A DNA stretch of 64,000 nucleotides from a bacterium D16-36 (GTDB taxonomy: Bacteria > Bacillota > Clostridia > Lachnospirales > Lachnospiraceae): NCBI GenBank assembly GCA_003611745.1, contig RAYF01000021.1, positions 1 to 64,000 of the forward strand, written 5' to 3'. Numbering within the stretch: the first letter of the stretch is position 1; every line of letters starts with the position of its first letter. A program made the translations under genes and the position numbers. Below the pieces are notes generated by a model. It was given only the letters and a program-made list of their open reading frames with translations, did not search any database and was not told the DNA's origin. Shown in pieces: positions 9,439-18,834 of this stretch.

Positions 9439-11205
9439 TTACGGGCGCAGTTGTGAGAAATCATTAAATAGAAGTGCAAGAAAATCTTTTACAGACATAT
9501 TTCCTAATTCGCCTTCGTCTCTTTTGCGGACAGAAATACTGTTATTTTCTGCTTCTTTTTCGCCCACGATAATGATATATGGTACCCGTTCCAATCTGGC
9601 CTCCCTTATTTTATAGCCGATTTTTTCGGCTCTTGTGTCTATTTCGCAGCGTATTCCTTCTTTTTTTAATGCATTTTCGACAGACTGCGTGTAGCTGATA
9701 AATTTGTCTGAAATAGTCAGGATTTTAACCTGTACTGGTGAAAGCCATAATGGGAATTTTCCGGCGAAATGTTCGATTAGAATTCCCATAAAACGTTCGA
9801 TAGAGCCAAACACAACCCGGTGTATCATAATAGGGCGGTGTTTTTTCCCATCTGCCCCAATGTACTCTGCTTCAAAGCGCTGTGGAAGCTGCAAATCTAA
9901 TTGAATTGTACCGCACTGCCATGTCCTTCCAATAGAATCTTCCAGATGGAAATCTATTTTTGGGCCGTAAAATGCCCCGTCCCCTTCATTGAGATTATAA
10001 GAAAATCCCATATCATCCAGTGCATTTTTTAATCCATTTGTCGCCATTTCCCAGTCCTCATCAGACCCAATGGAATGCTCCGGCCTTGTTGATAATTCTA
10101 CATGATATTTAAAGCCGAAGTTTGAATACACTTCATCAATTAAACGGACAACTCCTTTTATTTCATCCGTAATCTGTTCCGGCATCATAAAGATATGGGC
10201 GTCGTCCTGTGTACAACAGCGGACGCGCATCAGTCCATGCAGTTGGCCTGATTTCTCATGCCGGTGTATCAGTCCAAGTTCCCCCACACGCATTGGCAAA
10301 TCGCGGTAGGAATGCGGCTGTTTTTTGTAAATAAGCATTCCGCCCGGGCAGTTCATCGGCTTAATGGCAAAATCTGTTTCATCAATCACAGTCGTATACA
10401 TATTTTCTTTGTAGTATTCCCAATGCCCGGATGTTTCCCAAAGCTGCCTGTTGAGCATTATCGGTGTTGAGATTTCTACATAACCCTCCCTTGTATGAAT
10501 TTTGCGCCAATAATCAATTAATAGATTTTTTAAAATCATTCCTTTTGGAAGGAAAAATGGGAATCCAGGTCCTTCATCCAATAACATAAATAACTGCAGC
10601 TCTTTCCCTAGTTTCCGGTGGTCGCGCTTTCTGGCTTCTTCCAGTTGATTTAAATATTCTTTTAACATTTCTTTATTTGGGAAAGATATGCCATAAATTC
10701 TTGTAAGCATTTTGTTTTTTTCATCGCCGCGCCAATAAGAGCCTGCCACGGACAGCAGTTTAAATGCTTTTACGGCACTGGTATATGCTGCATGTGGGCC
10801 TGCGCACATTTCAAGATATTCCCCCTGTTGATAAAAGCTTACCTCCTCATTTTCCGGAAAGCTATCTAATAATTCCAGCTTGTATGGTTCGTTTCTTTCT
10901 TTCATATACTGCAGTGCCTGATCGTACTTTACAGAGAATTGCCTGAGCTGCAGGTTTTCTTTGACAATTTTTCGCATTTCCCCTTCAATTTTTTCAAAAT
11001 GTTCTTCCGAAAAGCTAAAGGAAAACTCAAAGTCATAGTAAAACCCATTTGTGATAGACGGGCCGATTGCACATTTAGTATCCGGGTACAACCTTTTAAC
11101 TGCCTGCGCCAGAATATGCGCTGTTGTGTGCCAGAAAGCTTTCTTTCCTAATTCATCTTCAAATGCTGCCTCTTGGATGGAACCATCCTTCATTTTGATT
11201 TTCAT
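9439..11205 (-). CDS. thrS: Threonyl-tRNA synthetase without a TGS domain
   Basis: A 588-residue class II synthetase that charges tRNA-Thr. The N2 editing domain has HTTAHILAQAVKRLYP and EYLEMCAGPH. The catalytic core has MNCPGGM (zinc Cys), HRHEKSGQLHGLMRVR (motif 2), CTQDDAHIF and HRVVFGSIERFMGILIEHF (motif 3). The anticodon-binding domain follows (LSPVQVKILTISDK). Usual bacterial ThrRS is about 640 residues with an N-terminal TGS domain. Here only about a dozen residues precede the editing domain, so TGS is missing. It is preceded by a T-box leader. It could be the main enzyme or a second copy. Confidence 0.95.
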   Translation of the reverse strand: MKIKMKDGSIQEAAFEDELGKKAFWHTTAHILAQAVKRLYPDTKCAIGPSITNGFYYDFEFSFSFSEEHFEKIEGEMRKIVKENLQLRQFSVKYDQALQYMKERNEPYKLELLDSFPENEEVSFYQQGEYLEMCAGPHAAYTSAVKAFKLLSVAGSYWRGDEKNKMLTRIYGISFPNKEMLKEYLNQLEEARKRDHRKLGKELQLFMLLDEGPGFPFFLPKGMILKNLLIDYWRKIHTREGYVEISTPIMLNRQLWETSGHWEYYKENMYTTVIDETDFAIKPMNCPGGMLIYKKQPHSYRDLPMRVGELGLIHRHEKSGQLHGLMRVRCCTQDDAHIFMMPEQITDEIKGVVRLIDEVYSNFGFKYHVELSTRPEHSIGSDEDWEMATNGLKNALDDMGFSYNLNEGDGAFYGPKIDFHLEDSIGRTWQCGTIQLDLQLPQRFEAEYIGADGKKHRPIMIHRVVFGSIERFMGILIEHFAGKFPLWLSPVQVKILTISDKFISYTQSVENALKKEGIRCEIDTRAEKIGYKIREARLERVPYIIIVGEKEAENNSISVRKRDEGELGNMSVKDFLALLFNDFSQLRP

Positions 11206-11301
11206 AATCTCACCAATAATCCTTTCTTTTTATTCTTGCGTACGTAATAAGCCAAACGCAATGCCTGCAAGGAACTGAACGTTCCTTTTTACTTGAAATA
11301 A

Positions 11302-11568
11302 CACAAGAAAGGCACCCTGAAAGACATATATCATACATCTTTAAGGGTGCCTGCTGCACGGTTCCACCTTGATTTTTACTTTAGATTCTAACAAATCCTA
11401 ACCTTTAACGCAGGTATACGGCAACGCTTACATCTACTTTCGGCATTGCAGCTCTAGAATGGTTTTCACATATTGCGGGCATAAGCATCTTCCACCAAAT
11501 AATGCTCTCTCTGGATGCAGCAGGATATGCTACTTTTTTCCGTCATTGCTTTTTCTCATGTTAGATAT
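11302..11568 (-). promoter_or_regulatory. T-box riboswitch upstream of thrS
   Basis: The minus-strand leader has the conserved T-box AAGGTGGAACCGTG at about 11370-11357. A terminator stem follows (GGCACCC...GGGTGCC at 11351-11311) with a T-rich tail TTTCTT. Upstream are AGAGAGAGC, TTTGGTGGAAG and AGTAG elements that fit stem I, and a GAAAACC segment that could hold an ACC threonine specifier codon. T-boxes sense uncharged tRNA; when tRNA-Thr is uncharged the antiterminator forms and thrS is transcribed. The specifier assignment was made by eye. Confidence 0.85.
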
Positions 11569-11597
11569 AAAATACCATTATGAATCAACATTGTCAA
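11569..11597 (-). promoter_or_regulatory. thrS promoter
   Basis: TTGACA at 11597-11592, a 17-bp spacer and TATTTT at 11574-11569 on the minus strand, just upstream of the T-box leader. Confidence 0.75.
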
Positions 11598-11650
11598 GAA
11601 TGAGTTTAACTCTTTACAAGGATATTGTATTGATGGTATGATTGACACAA

Positions 11651-11687
11651 ACATGACATACTGATGTCATGTTGGCTATGCTATAAT
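11651..11687 (+). promoter_or_regulatory. Promoter with palindromic operator
   Basis: An extended -10 (TGCTATAAT, hexamer at 11682-11687) lies just downstream of a perfect 22-bp palindrome at 11651-11672, with half-sites ACATGACAT and ATGTCATGT around ACTG. The palindrome covers the -35 region, where a bound dimer would block or recruit polymerase. The next gene is a WYL-domain HTH regulator, so autoregulation is likely. Confidence 0.6.
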
Positions 11688-11715
11688 GAGTACGTCTGAA
11701 AGTTCATTATTCAGT

Positions 11716-11757
11716 ATTACTTCGTAAAATCCAGCGATATTTAACTGGCGAAGTAAT
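11716..11757 (+). promoter_or_regulatory. 5'-UTR hairpin before the WYL regulator
   Basis: ATTACTTCG at 11716-11724 pairs with CGAAGTAAT at 11749-11757, with an inner CCAG/CTGG pair. The stem lies in the leader between the promoter and the gene start at 11789. It has no T tract, so it is not a simple terminator. Confidence 0.45.
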
Positions 11758-11788
11758 ATTAAGGTATGTCCTGAAATGTGAGGTTTAG

Positions 11789-12712
11789 ATGAAGATAGAC
11801 AGGCTTGTAGGAATATTGGCAATACTTTTACAGAAAGATACTATTACTGCGCCGGAATTAGCGGAGCGTTTTGAGGTGTCGCGGAGGACAATCAACCGTG
11901 ATATTGAGTCTCTGTGTGAAGCGGGAATTCCTATCTGTACCAGGCAGGGAAATAATGGCGGTATTTCGATTATGGAGGATTACCGCATAGAGCGTACTTT
12001 GCTTTCTTCCAGAGAAATGCAGGAGATTCTGGCAGGGCTGAGGGGGCTTGACAGTGTAAGTGGAAGCCGTCACTATGCAAGGCTTATGGAAAAGCTTCGC
12101 ATGGGTTCCTCCCAGTTTGTGAATGGCAGGGATTCTATGTTAATTGATTTGTCCTCGTGGTATAAGGAATCTCTTGCGCCAAAAATTGAAATCATCCGGT
12201 TGGCTATTGAGGAGAGGAGGCTGCTGGCTTTTACGTACTATGCGCCTAAAGGGGAAAGCGATAGAATAATCGAGCCATATTATCTGGTGTTCCGCTGGTC
12301 GAGCTGGTATGTATGGGGCTGGTGCAGGAAGAGGGCGGATTTTCGCTTATTTAAGTTGAACCGTATGGATCATGTAACGCATTTTAAACGATTTTCTCCT
12401 GAGAGGGATGTACCCATGCCGGATTTTTCCGATGAGAGGATTTTCCCCGGCGGGATAGAAGTCAAAGCACTTTTCGCCCCAGAGGTTAAGTGGCGGCTTG
12501 TGGAAGAATTTGGCCCGCACTGTTTTTCGGAGCAGGAGGATGGATGGCTGTTATTCCATTGTGATTATACGAATAAAGAGAATTTAATTAAGTGGCTTAT
12601 GACTTTTGGGGATAAAGCAATATTGCTGGAGCCGGAATCTATCAAAGAGGAAGTTTTAAATATGGCAAAAAGGATTGCAGAAAGATATGGAGGTACTGAT
12701 TATGGCATTTGA
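11789..12712 (+). CDS. YafY-type HTH/WYL transcriptional regulator
   Basis: A 307-residue regulator. An N-terminal winged HTH of the HTH_11 type (TAPELAERFEVSRRTINRDIESL, about 20-42) is followed by a linker, a WYL domain (about 140-220, with YYLVFRWSSWYVWGWC) and a WCX-like C-terminal domain ending in a helix (NMAKRIAERYG). WYL domains bind small ligands or nucleic acid ends, and many such proteins are metabolic or stress regulators. The stop overlaps the start of the next gene by 11 bases, so this and the GyrI-like gene are one unit. The palindrome upstream is a likely binding site. Confidence 0.9.
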   Translation: MKIDRLVGILAILLQKDTITAPELAERFEVSRRTINRDIESLCEAGIPICTRQGNNGGISIMEDYRIERTLLSSREMQEILAGLRGLDSVSGSRHYARLMEKLRMGSSQFVNGRDSMLIDLSSWYKESLAPKIEIIRLAIEERRLLAFTYYAPKGESDRIIEPYYLVFRWSSWYVWGWCRKRADFRLFKLNRMDHVTHFKRFSPERDVPMPDFSDERIFPGGIEVKALFAPEVKWRLVEEFGPHCFSEQEDGWLLFHCDYTNKENLIKWLMTFGDKAILLEPESIKEEVLNMAKRIAERYGGTDYGI

Positions 12713-13337
12713 TTTTAAGAAAGAATATAAAGAGTTTTATATGCCGAAAAATAAGCCGCAGATTGTGGATGTCCCGAAAGCAAATTATATTGCTGTGCGC
12801 GGCACCGGGGATCCGAATGAGGAGGATGGTACATATAAAAAGGCAATTGGGATTTTATATTCTGTTGCATACACATTAAAAATGAGTTATAAAACAGATT
12901 ACAGAATAGAAGGTTTTTATGAATATGTCGTACCGCCTTTGGAGGGCTTATGGTGGCAGGAAAATGTGGAGGGGGTAGACTATTCTAATAAGGCTGCCTT
13001 TCAGTGGATTTCCGTGATACGCCTGCCGGATTTTGTTTCTAAAAAGGATTTTGAATGGGCGGTGGAGACAGCTTCGCAGAAAAAGAAAATGGACTGTTCC
13101 CCGGCAGAATTTTTTACGCTTGAGGAGGGGCTCTGTGTCCAGATTATGCACTTTGGAGCATATGATGATGAGCCGGAGACAGTGGCTGTCATGGATAAAT
13201 TTTTAGAGGAAAATGGGTATGAAAATGATTTTAGTGATGAAAGGCGGCATCATGAAATTTATATGTCAGATGCCAGAAGGACTGCGCCCGAGAAATGGAA
13301 AACAGTTATCAGGCATCCGATAAAAAAGAAAGGATAA
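12702..13337 (+). CDS. GyrI-like small-molecule-binding protein
   Basis: A 211-residue soluble protein beginning MAFDFKKEYKEFYMPK with the GyrI-like pattern (VDVPKANYIAVRGTGDPNE near 25, then YKKAIGILYSVAYTLKM). Such domains form a SHV fold that binds amphipathic ligands, and some hydrolyse cyclopropanoid toxins. The start is placed at 12702 because GGAGG lies eight bases upstream. It overlaps the WYL regulator gene, so the regulator and this ligand-binding protein are probably made together. GyrI-like genes coupled to WYL regulators recur in Firmicutes. The ligand is unknown. Confidence 0.85.
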   Translation: MAFDFKKEYKEFYMPKNKPQIVDVPKANYIAVRGTGDPNEEDGTYKKAIGILYSVAYTLKMSYKTDYRIEGFYEYVVPPLEGLWWQENVEGVDYSNKAAFQWISVIRLPDFVSKKDFEWAVETASQKKKMDCSPAEFFTLEEGLCVQIMHFGAYDDEPETVAVMDKFLEENGYENDFSDERRHHEIYMSDARRTAPEKWKTVIRHPIKKKG

Positions 13338-13399
13338 ATAGAAATAAATATAAAAAAATAGGGAATTGTCAATTTGTTGGACTGGAGATGGAGGGAAAA

Positions 13400-13705
13400 A
13401 TGGCAACTTCAAAGGAATATCATGATTATATTTTAGAGAATCTGCAGAGGGCGGGAGAGGTGACTACAAGAAAAATGATGGGGGAATACTGTGTATATTT
13501 TCAAGGGAAATTAATAGGAAATATCTGTGACAACTGTTTGTTCCTTAAACCGCTAGATTCAGCACTGAGGCTGCTTCCTGATGCGGAGCGGGGGTATCCG
13601 TATGAAGGCTCAAAAACCTTAATGATAATAGTGGATGATGTGGAAAATGCGGAACAGATGGCAGAGCTGTTGAATGCAATGTATGAAGAATTATCAGTAA
13701 TGTGA
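13400..13705 (+). CDS. TfoX N-terminal domain protein
   Basis: A 101-residue protein that matches a stand-alone TfoX N-terminal domain: TSKEYHDYILENL, then TTRKMMGEYCVYFQGKLIG and NCLFLKP. In competent Gammaproteobacteria TfoX is a competence regulator, but the short stand-alone form in Firmicutes has no settled function. The ATG at 13400 is chosen because GGAGGG precedes it by five bases; a longer upstream frame overlaps the GyrI-like gene. The position in the cluster suggests co-transcription with its neighbours. Confidence 0.85.
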   Translation: MATSKEYHDYILENLQRAGEVTTRKMMGEYCVYFQGKLIGNICDNCLFLKPLDSALRLLPDAERGYPYEGSKTLMIIVDDVENAEQMAELLNAMYEELSVM

Positions 13706-13718
13706 TATGGAGGGCATT

Positions 13719-15857
13719 ATGGACTGGTTATACCGGATTTTTTATACAGTATTGTCGCTTGGAATCCTTATGATTTTGATATTTCCATTGGTGGCTGTAT
13801 TTCGTTTTTTATTGAGGAAAATCCATAAGAAATATACTGTCTGGGGCTGGTGGGTTTTCTTTTTCAGGAGTGTTTGTCCGGCTGCCCTGTCTAGTGCCCT
13901 GTGTATGATACCGTATTGGAACAGGCAGTACCACAGTTTTTTGTCGGGTCTGGGGCTGGCTGTGCAGGATCAGTCGGGCGTTATGCGCAGTTGGAGTTCT
14001 GTTTTTAAAAATGCTGTTACAGTTACGGGGACATTTAAAGCCTGCAGCATAATCTGGGCTGTGGGGGCGTTAGGTATCGTGCTGTATGGGATTGTCCATT
14101 ATCAGAAGATTCAGAAGGAATTGCTTGCTGCAAAAGTGATTGGGGAAAATATTTATGAATCTGCTGTTTTATCAGAACCAGTCAGGCTTGGTTTTTTCCG
14201 GGGAAAATTGTATCTTCCGAAAGGATTTCAGACTAGGGAAATGACGTGGCTGCTGCGCCATATGGAATCCCACCGTCTGGAGGGGCTCAGGCGTTTACCC
14301 CTGCTGCTGGTTATGGCATGCCATTGGTTTAACCCTGTTATGTGGTTATATTATTACTGGTGGAATATGGATATGGAAATGGCGGCAGATGACAGGACAG
14401 TATATAAGAAAAGTTCGGCGGAAAGAAGGGACTACGCACAGGCAATCATAAATTTTACTAAGGAATCTGGAAATGCGGGCAGAATTGTTTTAAGGGGGCC
14501 GTTTTTTCTGGGAGTTGCAGAGAAGAATACGAAGAAAAGGGCATATCGGATGATGTACCAGAAGTGGGATACTGTAAATGGCAGGCTGTCAGGTGTCCTT
14601 CTTCTGTCTTTGGCTGTTATTGTCTGTTTTCTGCTGCGGCCAATGCAGATTGCATGGTCAGGGGGAACATGGGGAAATGGCGCCAAGACGCAGGAGAGGG
14701 AACCGTTATTTGACAAAAAGGAGGCAACAGTTGCCGCTAAAATGAAAACTACATCTCCGGAAGGGCTTGAGAGGGTGATTCAGCTTGAGATGGTTAATGG
14801 GGCAGAAAATCAGGATGGATATGATGGAACATTTGTGATTAAGATGTATGATACATTGGAAAATGAGATTGCATCCCAGAGATTGGAAGATATTTTTCCA
14901 GAGACAGGGAAAGGCAGTATGCATTTTTCAAAAAATGTAACACTCTGCATTAATGACTATAATGGCGATAATGTACAGGAATTGGTGATTGGGCAGCAGG
15001 GGATTTTGCAGGCAGCAGAACCGGATATTCGGTTGCAGCAGGATGAAATTGCATATACTTATGCATTGGTAGATATACTGGATAAGAAGTTAGGGGTTCT
15101 TTGCAATGATATTATTGTTGCTGATAATAAGAGCAATATGGGGGAATCTATTCCATTTGAGAAGCCGGAAGGAATTCAGGATATTTTTATTGCACCTTTT
15201 GGGGAGGAAACTTTCTATTATGTGTGGGACAGTACCAGCAGGACTTATGGGAAACGTACCATGAGTGAAGAAGAGCTGGGGAACCATAAGCGAAATGCAG
15301 ATGCACAGGCGGCAAACGGTGAAACAAAAGAACATACACTGAAGGATGATGGGGGAACAGAGGTTGCTCTGGTGACTACAAAGCAGGATAGCACGCAGAG
15401 TGAGGTTATCCAGTCAGTAACGCTTTTTCCGCGCGGAAGGTCTAAGAGGTTTGATGATATCCACGGGTATTTCTGTGATTTGCTCTGGGTGGATGCTGAG
15501 GGTGAGAAAAACCGATATGCGCAGCTTGTTTATAATGGGACAAAGGCTCAGACATTTGTGATATATGATACAACGCGAAGGTCGGTATATTATCAGCAGG
15601 AGGATGGGACAAAATCTCTGGCCAGCGTATTTGCCCTTTACCGGGAGGATGATATTACATTTAATGACGGTGGGGCAGTGATATATGAACTGGCCGGAAA
15701 AAAAGAGGATACGATAAAGATTAAATTTGTAGCGGAGGCGGATAATAATGTGACAGTGAATGGAAGCTATGAATATAACACTGTAAGAAAGATAGCATCT
15801 AATTTTAGCTTTAGCAGGTCGGCAGGTGATAATGCGCAGGCAACACCGGAAACGTAG
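13719..15857 (+). CDS. M56/BlaR1-like membrane protein with altered zinc motif
   Basis: A 712-residue protein. The N-terminal half has several membrane helices (about 10-30, 40-60, 100-120) and an M56-like domain around residue 185-225. A last helix near 290-310 (SGVLLLSLAVIVCFLL) is followed by a long extracytoplasmic tail of about 400 residues. BlaR1/MecR1 proteases carry HExxH, but here the equivalent segment reads RHMESHRLEG, so the catalytic Glu is replaced by Met if aligned on the two His. No BlaI/MecI-type repressor gene adjoins it. The start at 13719 follows GGAGG by about five bases. It is probably a sensor relative rather than an active protease. Confidence 0.6.
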   Translation: MDWLYRIFYTVLSLGILMILIFPLVAVFRFLLRKIHKKYTVWGWWVFFFRSVCPAALSSALCMIPYWNRQYHSFLSGLGLAVQDQSGVMRSWSSVFKNAVTVTGTFKACSIIWAVGALGIVLYGIVHYQKIQKELLAAKVIGENIYESAVLSEPVRLGFFRGKLYLPKGFQTREMTWLLRHMESHRLEGLRRLPLLLVMACHWFNPVMWLYYYWWNMDMEMAADDRTVYKKSSAERRDYAQAIINFTKESGNAGRIVLRGPFFLGVAEKNTKKRAYRMMYQKWDTVNGRLSGVLLLSLAVIVCFLLRPMQIAWSGGTWGNGAKTQEREPLFDKKEATVAAKMKTTSPEGLERVIQLEMVNGAENQDGYDGTFVIKMYDTLENEIASQRLEDIFPETGKGSMHFSKNVTLCINDYNGDNVQELVIGQQGILQAAEPDIRLQQDEIAYTYALVDILDKKLGVLCNDIIVADNKSNMGESIPFEKPEGIQDIFIAPFGEETFYYVWDSTSRTYGKRTMSEEELGNHKRNADAQAANGETKEHTLKDDGGTEVALVTTKQDSTQSEVIQSVTLFPRGRSKRFDDIHGYFCDLLWVDAEGEKNRYAQLVYNGTKAQTFVIYDTTRRSVYYQQEDGTKSLASVFALYREDDITFNDGGAVIYELAGKKEDTIKIKFVAEADNNVTVNGSYEYNTVRKIASNFSFSRSAGDNAQATPET

Positions 15858-15873
15858 AGTTAAGAAAACGAAC

Positions 15874-15926
15874 TCCATCCAGTTGGTATAGGCAGTCATA
15901 GACTTCATATTCCAGCCGGATGGAGT
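15874..15926. repeat. Inverted repeat after the M56-like gene
   Basis: ACTCCATCC and GGATGGAGT flank a loop of about 30 bases with inner CCAG pairs, between two convergent genes. It probably acts as a transcript-end hairpin, although there is no long T tract. Confidence 0.4.
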
Positions 15927-15983
15927 ATTATGGATTTAACTTTTCTCATTTTTTGCAATTGTCTGCGTTGGCGGATAATTTTT

Positions 15984-16904
15984 CTATTGATTACTCAATT
16001 TAATTAATTCGTCCAGCATCTTTGGAAGCTCTGTATCCATATTTTCATCGCTGAACTGACATGTTCCAACGGCTTTGTGGCCACCGCCGCCGTATTTTAA
16101 CATTAAACGCCCTACGTTGACATCGGAAGTGCGGTTGAGGATACTGTAGCCTACTGCTGCAGAGCAGCCCTTGCCGCCTCTTCCAGACACAATCCATGCA
16201 GAAATATTTTGTTCCGGATACATGCTGTAAATCATGAAACGGTTTCCAGAATAGATGGGGTCAACCTTCCGTAAATCAGAAATAATGACGTTTCCCTCTA
16301 CGCGGGTGTATTTTTTCACCATCTCCTGAAATTTTTCACTCTGCTCGTTATATGTTTCAATTCGCTCTACTACATCTGGCAATGCAAGAATTTCATCTGT
16401 TGTCATGGTACGGCATGCGTCAATTAATTCTTCCATTAAGCGGTAATTTGGGATACGGAAATTTCTCCAGCGTCCAAGCCCAGTACGTGGATCCATAATA
16501 AATCCTACCAGAATCCATCCAGTTGGGTGAAGGACTTCATCAATAGTCAGGTTAGCAGAATCGACCTTGTCTACTGCTTCCATCATATCGTCAAACTGTG
16601 GGAATTTTTCCCTTCCGCCATAGTATTCATAAATAATACGGGCGCAGGATGGTGTGATACGGCTCTCACCCTTATATTTTCCTTCCAGCTCCTGCCTTTC
16701 CTGTTCACTGCTATGGTGGTCAAACCAAAGTCCGCACCCCTCTACATAAGGTACATTGGCAAGGCAGTCGTCCTCATTTACTTCTACTAAACCATCCTGT
16801 AAATCCTTTGGATGTGCAAATTTCCAATGGTCGATAATACCGGCTTCTTTTAAAAGCGCTGCACAGGCTAAGCCGTCAAAATCCGATCTTGTGATTAATC
16901 TCAT
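15984..16904 (-). CDS. DHH/DHHA1 phosphoesterase-like protein
   Basis: A 306-residue protein of the DHH superfamily. The N-terminal part has RSDFDGLACAALL (DxD-type metal site) and LWFDHHSSE (DHH motif). The C-terminal DHHA1 domain has KYGGGGHKAVGTCQF, the substrate-binding GGGH loop. Relatives include exopolyphosphatases and nano-RNases; the substrate here cannot be told from sequence. The ATG at 16904 is used rather than an upstream TTG, with GGAGG 11 bases before it. It is a single gene facing the M56-like gene tail to tail. Confidence 0.88.
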   Translation of the reverse strand: MRLITRSDFDGLACAALLKEAGIIDHWKFAHPKDLQDGLVEVNEDDCLANVPYVEGCGLWFDHHSSEQERQELEGKYKGESRITPSCARIIYEYYGGREKFPQFDDMMEAVDKVDSANLTIDEVLHPTGWILVGFIMDPRTGLGRWRNFRIPNYRLMEELIDACRTMTTDEILALPDVVERIETYNEQSEKFQEMVKKYTRVEGNVIISDLRKVDPIYSGNRFMIYSMYPEQNISAWIVSGRGGKGCSAAVGYSILNRTSDVNVGRLMLKYGGGGHKAVGTCQFSDENMDTELPKMLDELIKLSNQ

Positions 16905-17027
16905 GGGTTTGTTTTCCTCCAATCTGCACCGATGTGCTCATCTTGATATCTACTAAGTTTTATTATACGACATTGAACAAAAAAATTCCAGTGGAATGTG
17001 TTATCACCTATGGAAATCAATTATTTC

Positions 17028-18764
17028 TTATAAATGCGCAAACTGTTCTGCCTGTTGGTTTAAAGAATTTGCTATATTTTTATTGTTATTCATTGCATCT
17101 GTTACCTGTGTAATCTCACGCACCAAAGCATTTGTATTGGATGCTGCCGCTGAAATACCATCAGCGCTTTCATCAACTGATGTGGCAATTCCGCTGATAG
17201 ACTCCGTAATGCTCTTAATTAACATCTCTAGCTGAACGGACATCTCACTGAACTGGGATACCACCTTATTGACATAAACGGCATCTTCATTATACTGTTT
17301 GCCTGCATCTACAAAGCCATCGTAATCTGGAAGGATTGTTTCATTAATATACTTAACAATGGAATCTGAACTGTCTATTAATTCTTTTACCGCAATTACT
17401 ACCATGTTGTTAATGCTCTGGATATTGTTGGCTGTCTCCCTGCTGGAATCCGCCAGCTGGCGGATTTCGTCAGCGACAACTGCAAATCCTCTGCCGGCCT
17501 CGCCCGCCCTTGCGGCCTCAATGGAAGCATTTAGTGCAAGAAGGTTTGTCTGGCTGGAGATGCTGAGAATCTCGTCAGTTAAATCATTTACACGGTCAAC
17601 ACTTTTACTGTCTTCCATTGCTTTTTTAAGGTTACTAATAATACTATTAACGACACCGCTTGTATTCTGCTTATTTTCAACAGCAGTATTTTGCAGAACA
17701 CTGGCACGGCTCTGCATATTTGTCGCATATTCCAGCAACCCCTGTGACTCACCAGCAATTTCTGAAACATTGCTGCCTACATTCTCTGCATTTGAATTAA
17801 TCTCTGTCAGGGTTGAAGAGATTGCCTCCATAGACGCGGATAGTTCTTCCATCACAGAAGAAATATCGTTGGAACTGTCGTTTGCCGTCTCCACTCGCTG
17901 TATTACCTCGCCGACTGTTTCGTCCAGCTTATCCGAATTGTCAGTTATCTGAACCATTATTTTTTGCAGGGTTTCAATAAACACATTAATTCCCCTTGCC
18001 ATCTGGCCGATTTCATCTGTTCCGCGTGAAGGAATCCTGATTGTCAGATCACCCCTGCCTGCTTTGATTCCTTCAACCACTTCGCCAAGCTTCTTATTGA
18101 TTGAAACCAATGGTCTGGAAATCTCCAGCCAGCAGATTACTACAGAAACAACAACAAGGAAAACAGCAACAGCCGCAAGTACAATTGTTAAAATAATTGC
18201 ATATGAGAACAGCTTTTTCTGCGCTTTAACAGCATTATTCATTTCTTTCTGCTTATCCTCAACAATAGCACTAATCTCTTCCTCAATGCTCCTGCCGGCC
18301 TCAGCCAGATCGGTATCCGCAATCTCAACCGCCTGTTTATTATATCCGTTGGTGCTGTATTTTATTGCCTTTTCGTAATTAGCGATATAGTCATTAAACT
18401 TTCTTTTGAATGAATTATATCTTGTTAATTCTTCTTTATTTTCCATATGTATGCCGAGCTGTGCACTTGTGGTGTTGATTTCCTTCTTTAAAGCTTCGGC
18501 TTCTTTTTCCAGGCTTTGCATCTTATCTTTATTCTCTGTTACACAGTGTGCAAAGACAATTTTCTGCATTGATTCAAAATTAGTCATAACACCTCTGAGT
18601 ATCGAAATATCATTGACATACTGGCCAGATATCTTTGTACTGGCATTCATCATTTTTCCCATATCCACAACGTTGATAACGCAGGAACCCAACAATAGTA
18701 CAGCCAAGACCCCTATTGGAATCATAATTTTCAGACGTACACTCATATTTCTAATAAATTTCAT
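17028..18764 (-). CDS. Methyl-accepting chemotaxis protein (4HB type)
   Basis: A 578-residue chemoreceptor. Membrane helix 1 is at about 12-32, followed by a mainly helical periplasmic-type four-helix-bundle domain to about 188. Membrane helix 2 is at about 190-212, then a HAMP domain and a long signalling domain with [20 protein letters not shown] and [20 protein letters not shown], the CheA/CheW contact tip. AAGGAGG sits just before the ATG. It stands alone, which is usual for transducers. The ligand is unknown. Confidence 0.95.
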   Translation of the reverse strand: MKFIRNMSVRLKIMIPIGVLAVLLLGSCVINVVDMGKMMNASTKISGQYVNDISILRGVMTNFESMQKIVFAHCVTENKDKMQSLEKEAEALKKEINTTSAQLGIHMENKEELTRYNSFKRKFNDYIANYEKAIKYSTNGYNKQAVEIADTDLAEAGRSIEEEISAIVEDKQKEMNNAVKAQKKLFSYAIILTIVLAAVAVFLVVVSVVICWLEISRPLVSINKKLGEVVEGIKAGRGDLTIRIPSRGTDEIGQMARGINVFIETLQKIMVQITDNSDKLDETVGEVIQRVETANDSSNDISSVMEELSASMEAISSTLTEINSNAENVGSNVSEIAGESQGLLEYATNMQSRASVLQNTAVENKQNTSGVVNSIISNLKKAMEDSKSVDRVNDLTDEILSISSQTNLLALNASIEAARAGEAGRGFAVVADEIRQLADSSRETANNIQSINNMVVIAVKELIDSSDSIVKYINETILPDYDGFVDAGKQYNEDAVYVNKVVSQFSEMSVQLEMLIKSITESISGIATSVDESADGISAAASNTNALVREITQVTDAMNNNKNIANSLNQQAEQFAHL

Positions 18765-18834
18765 AGCCCTGCCTCCTTCAATTGTATCATGTCAAGCAAC
18801 TTAAAACCATTATACATTATTTGACACAGCTTTT

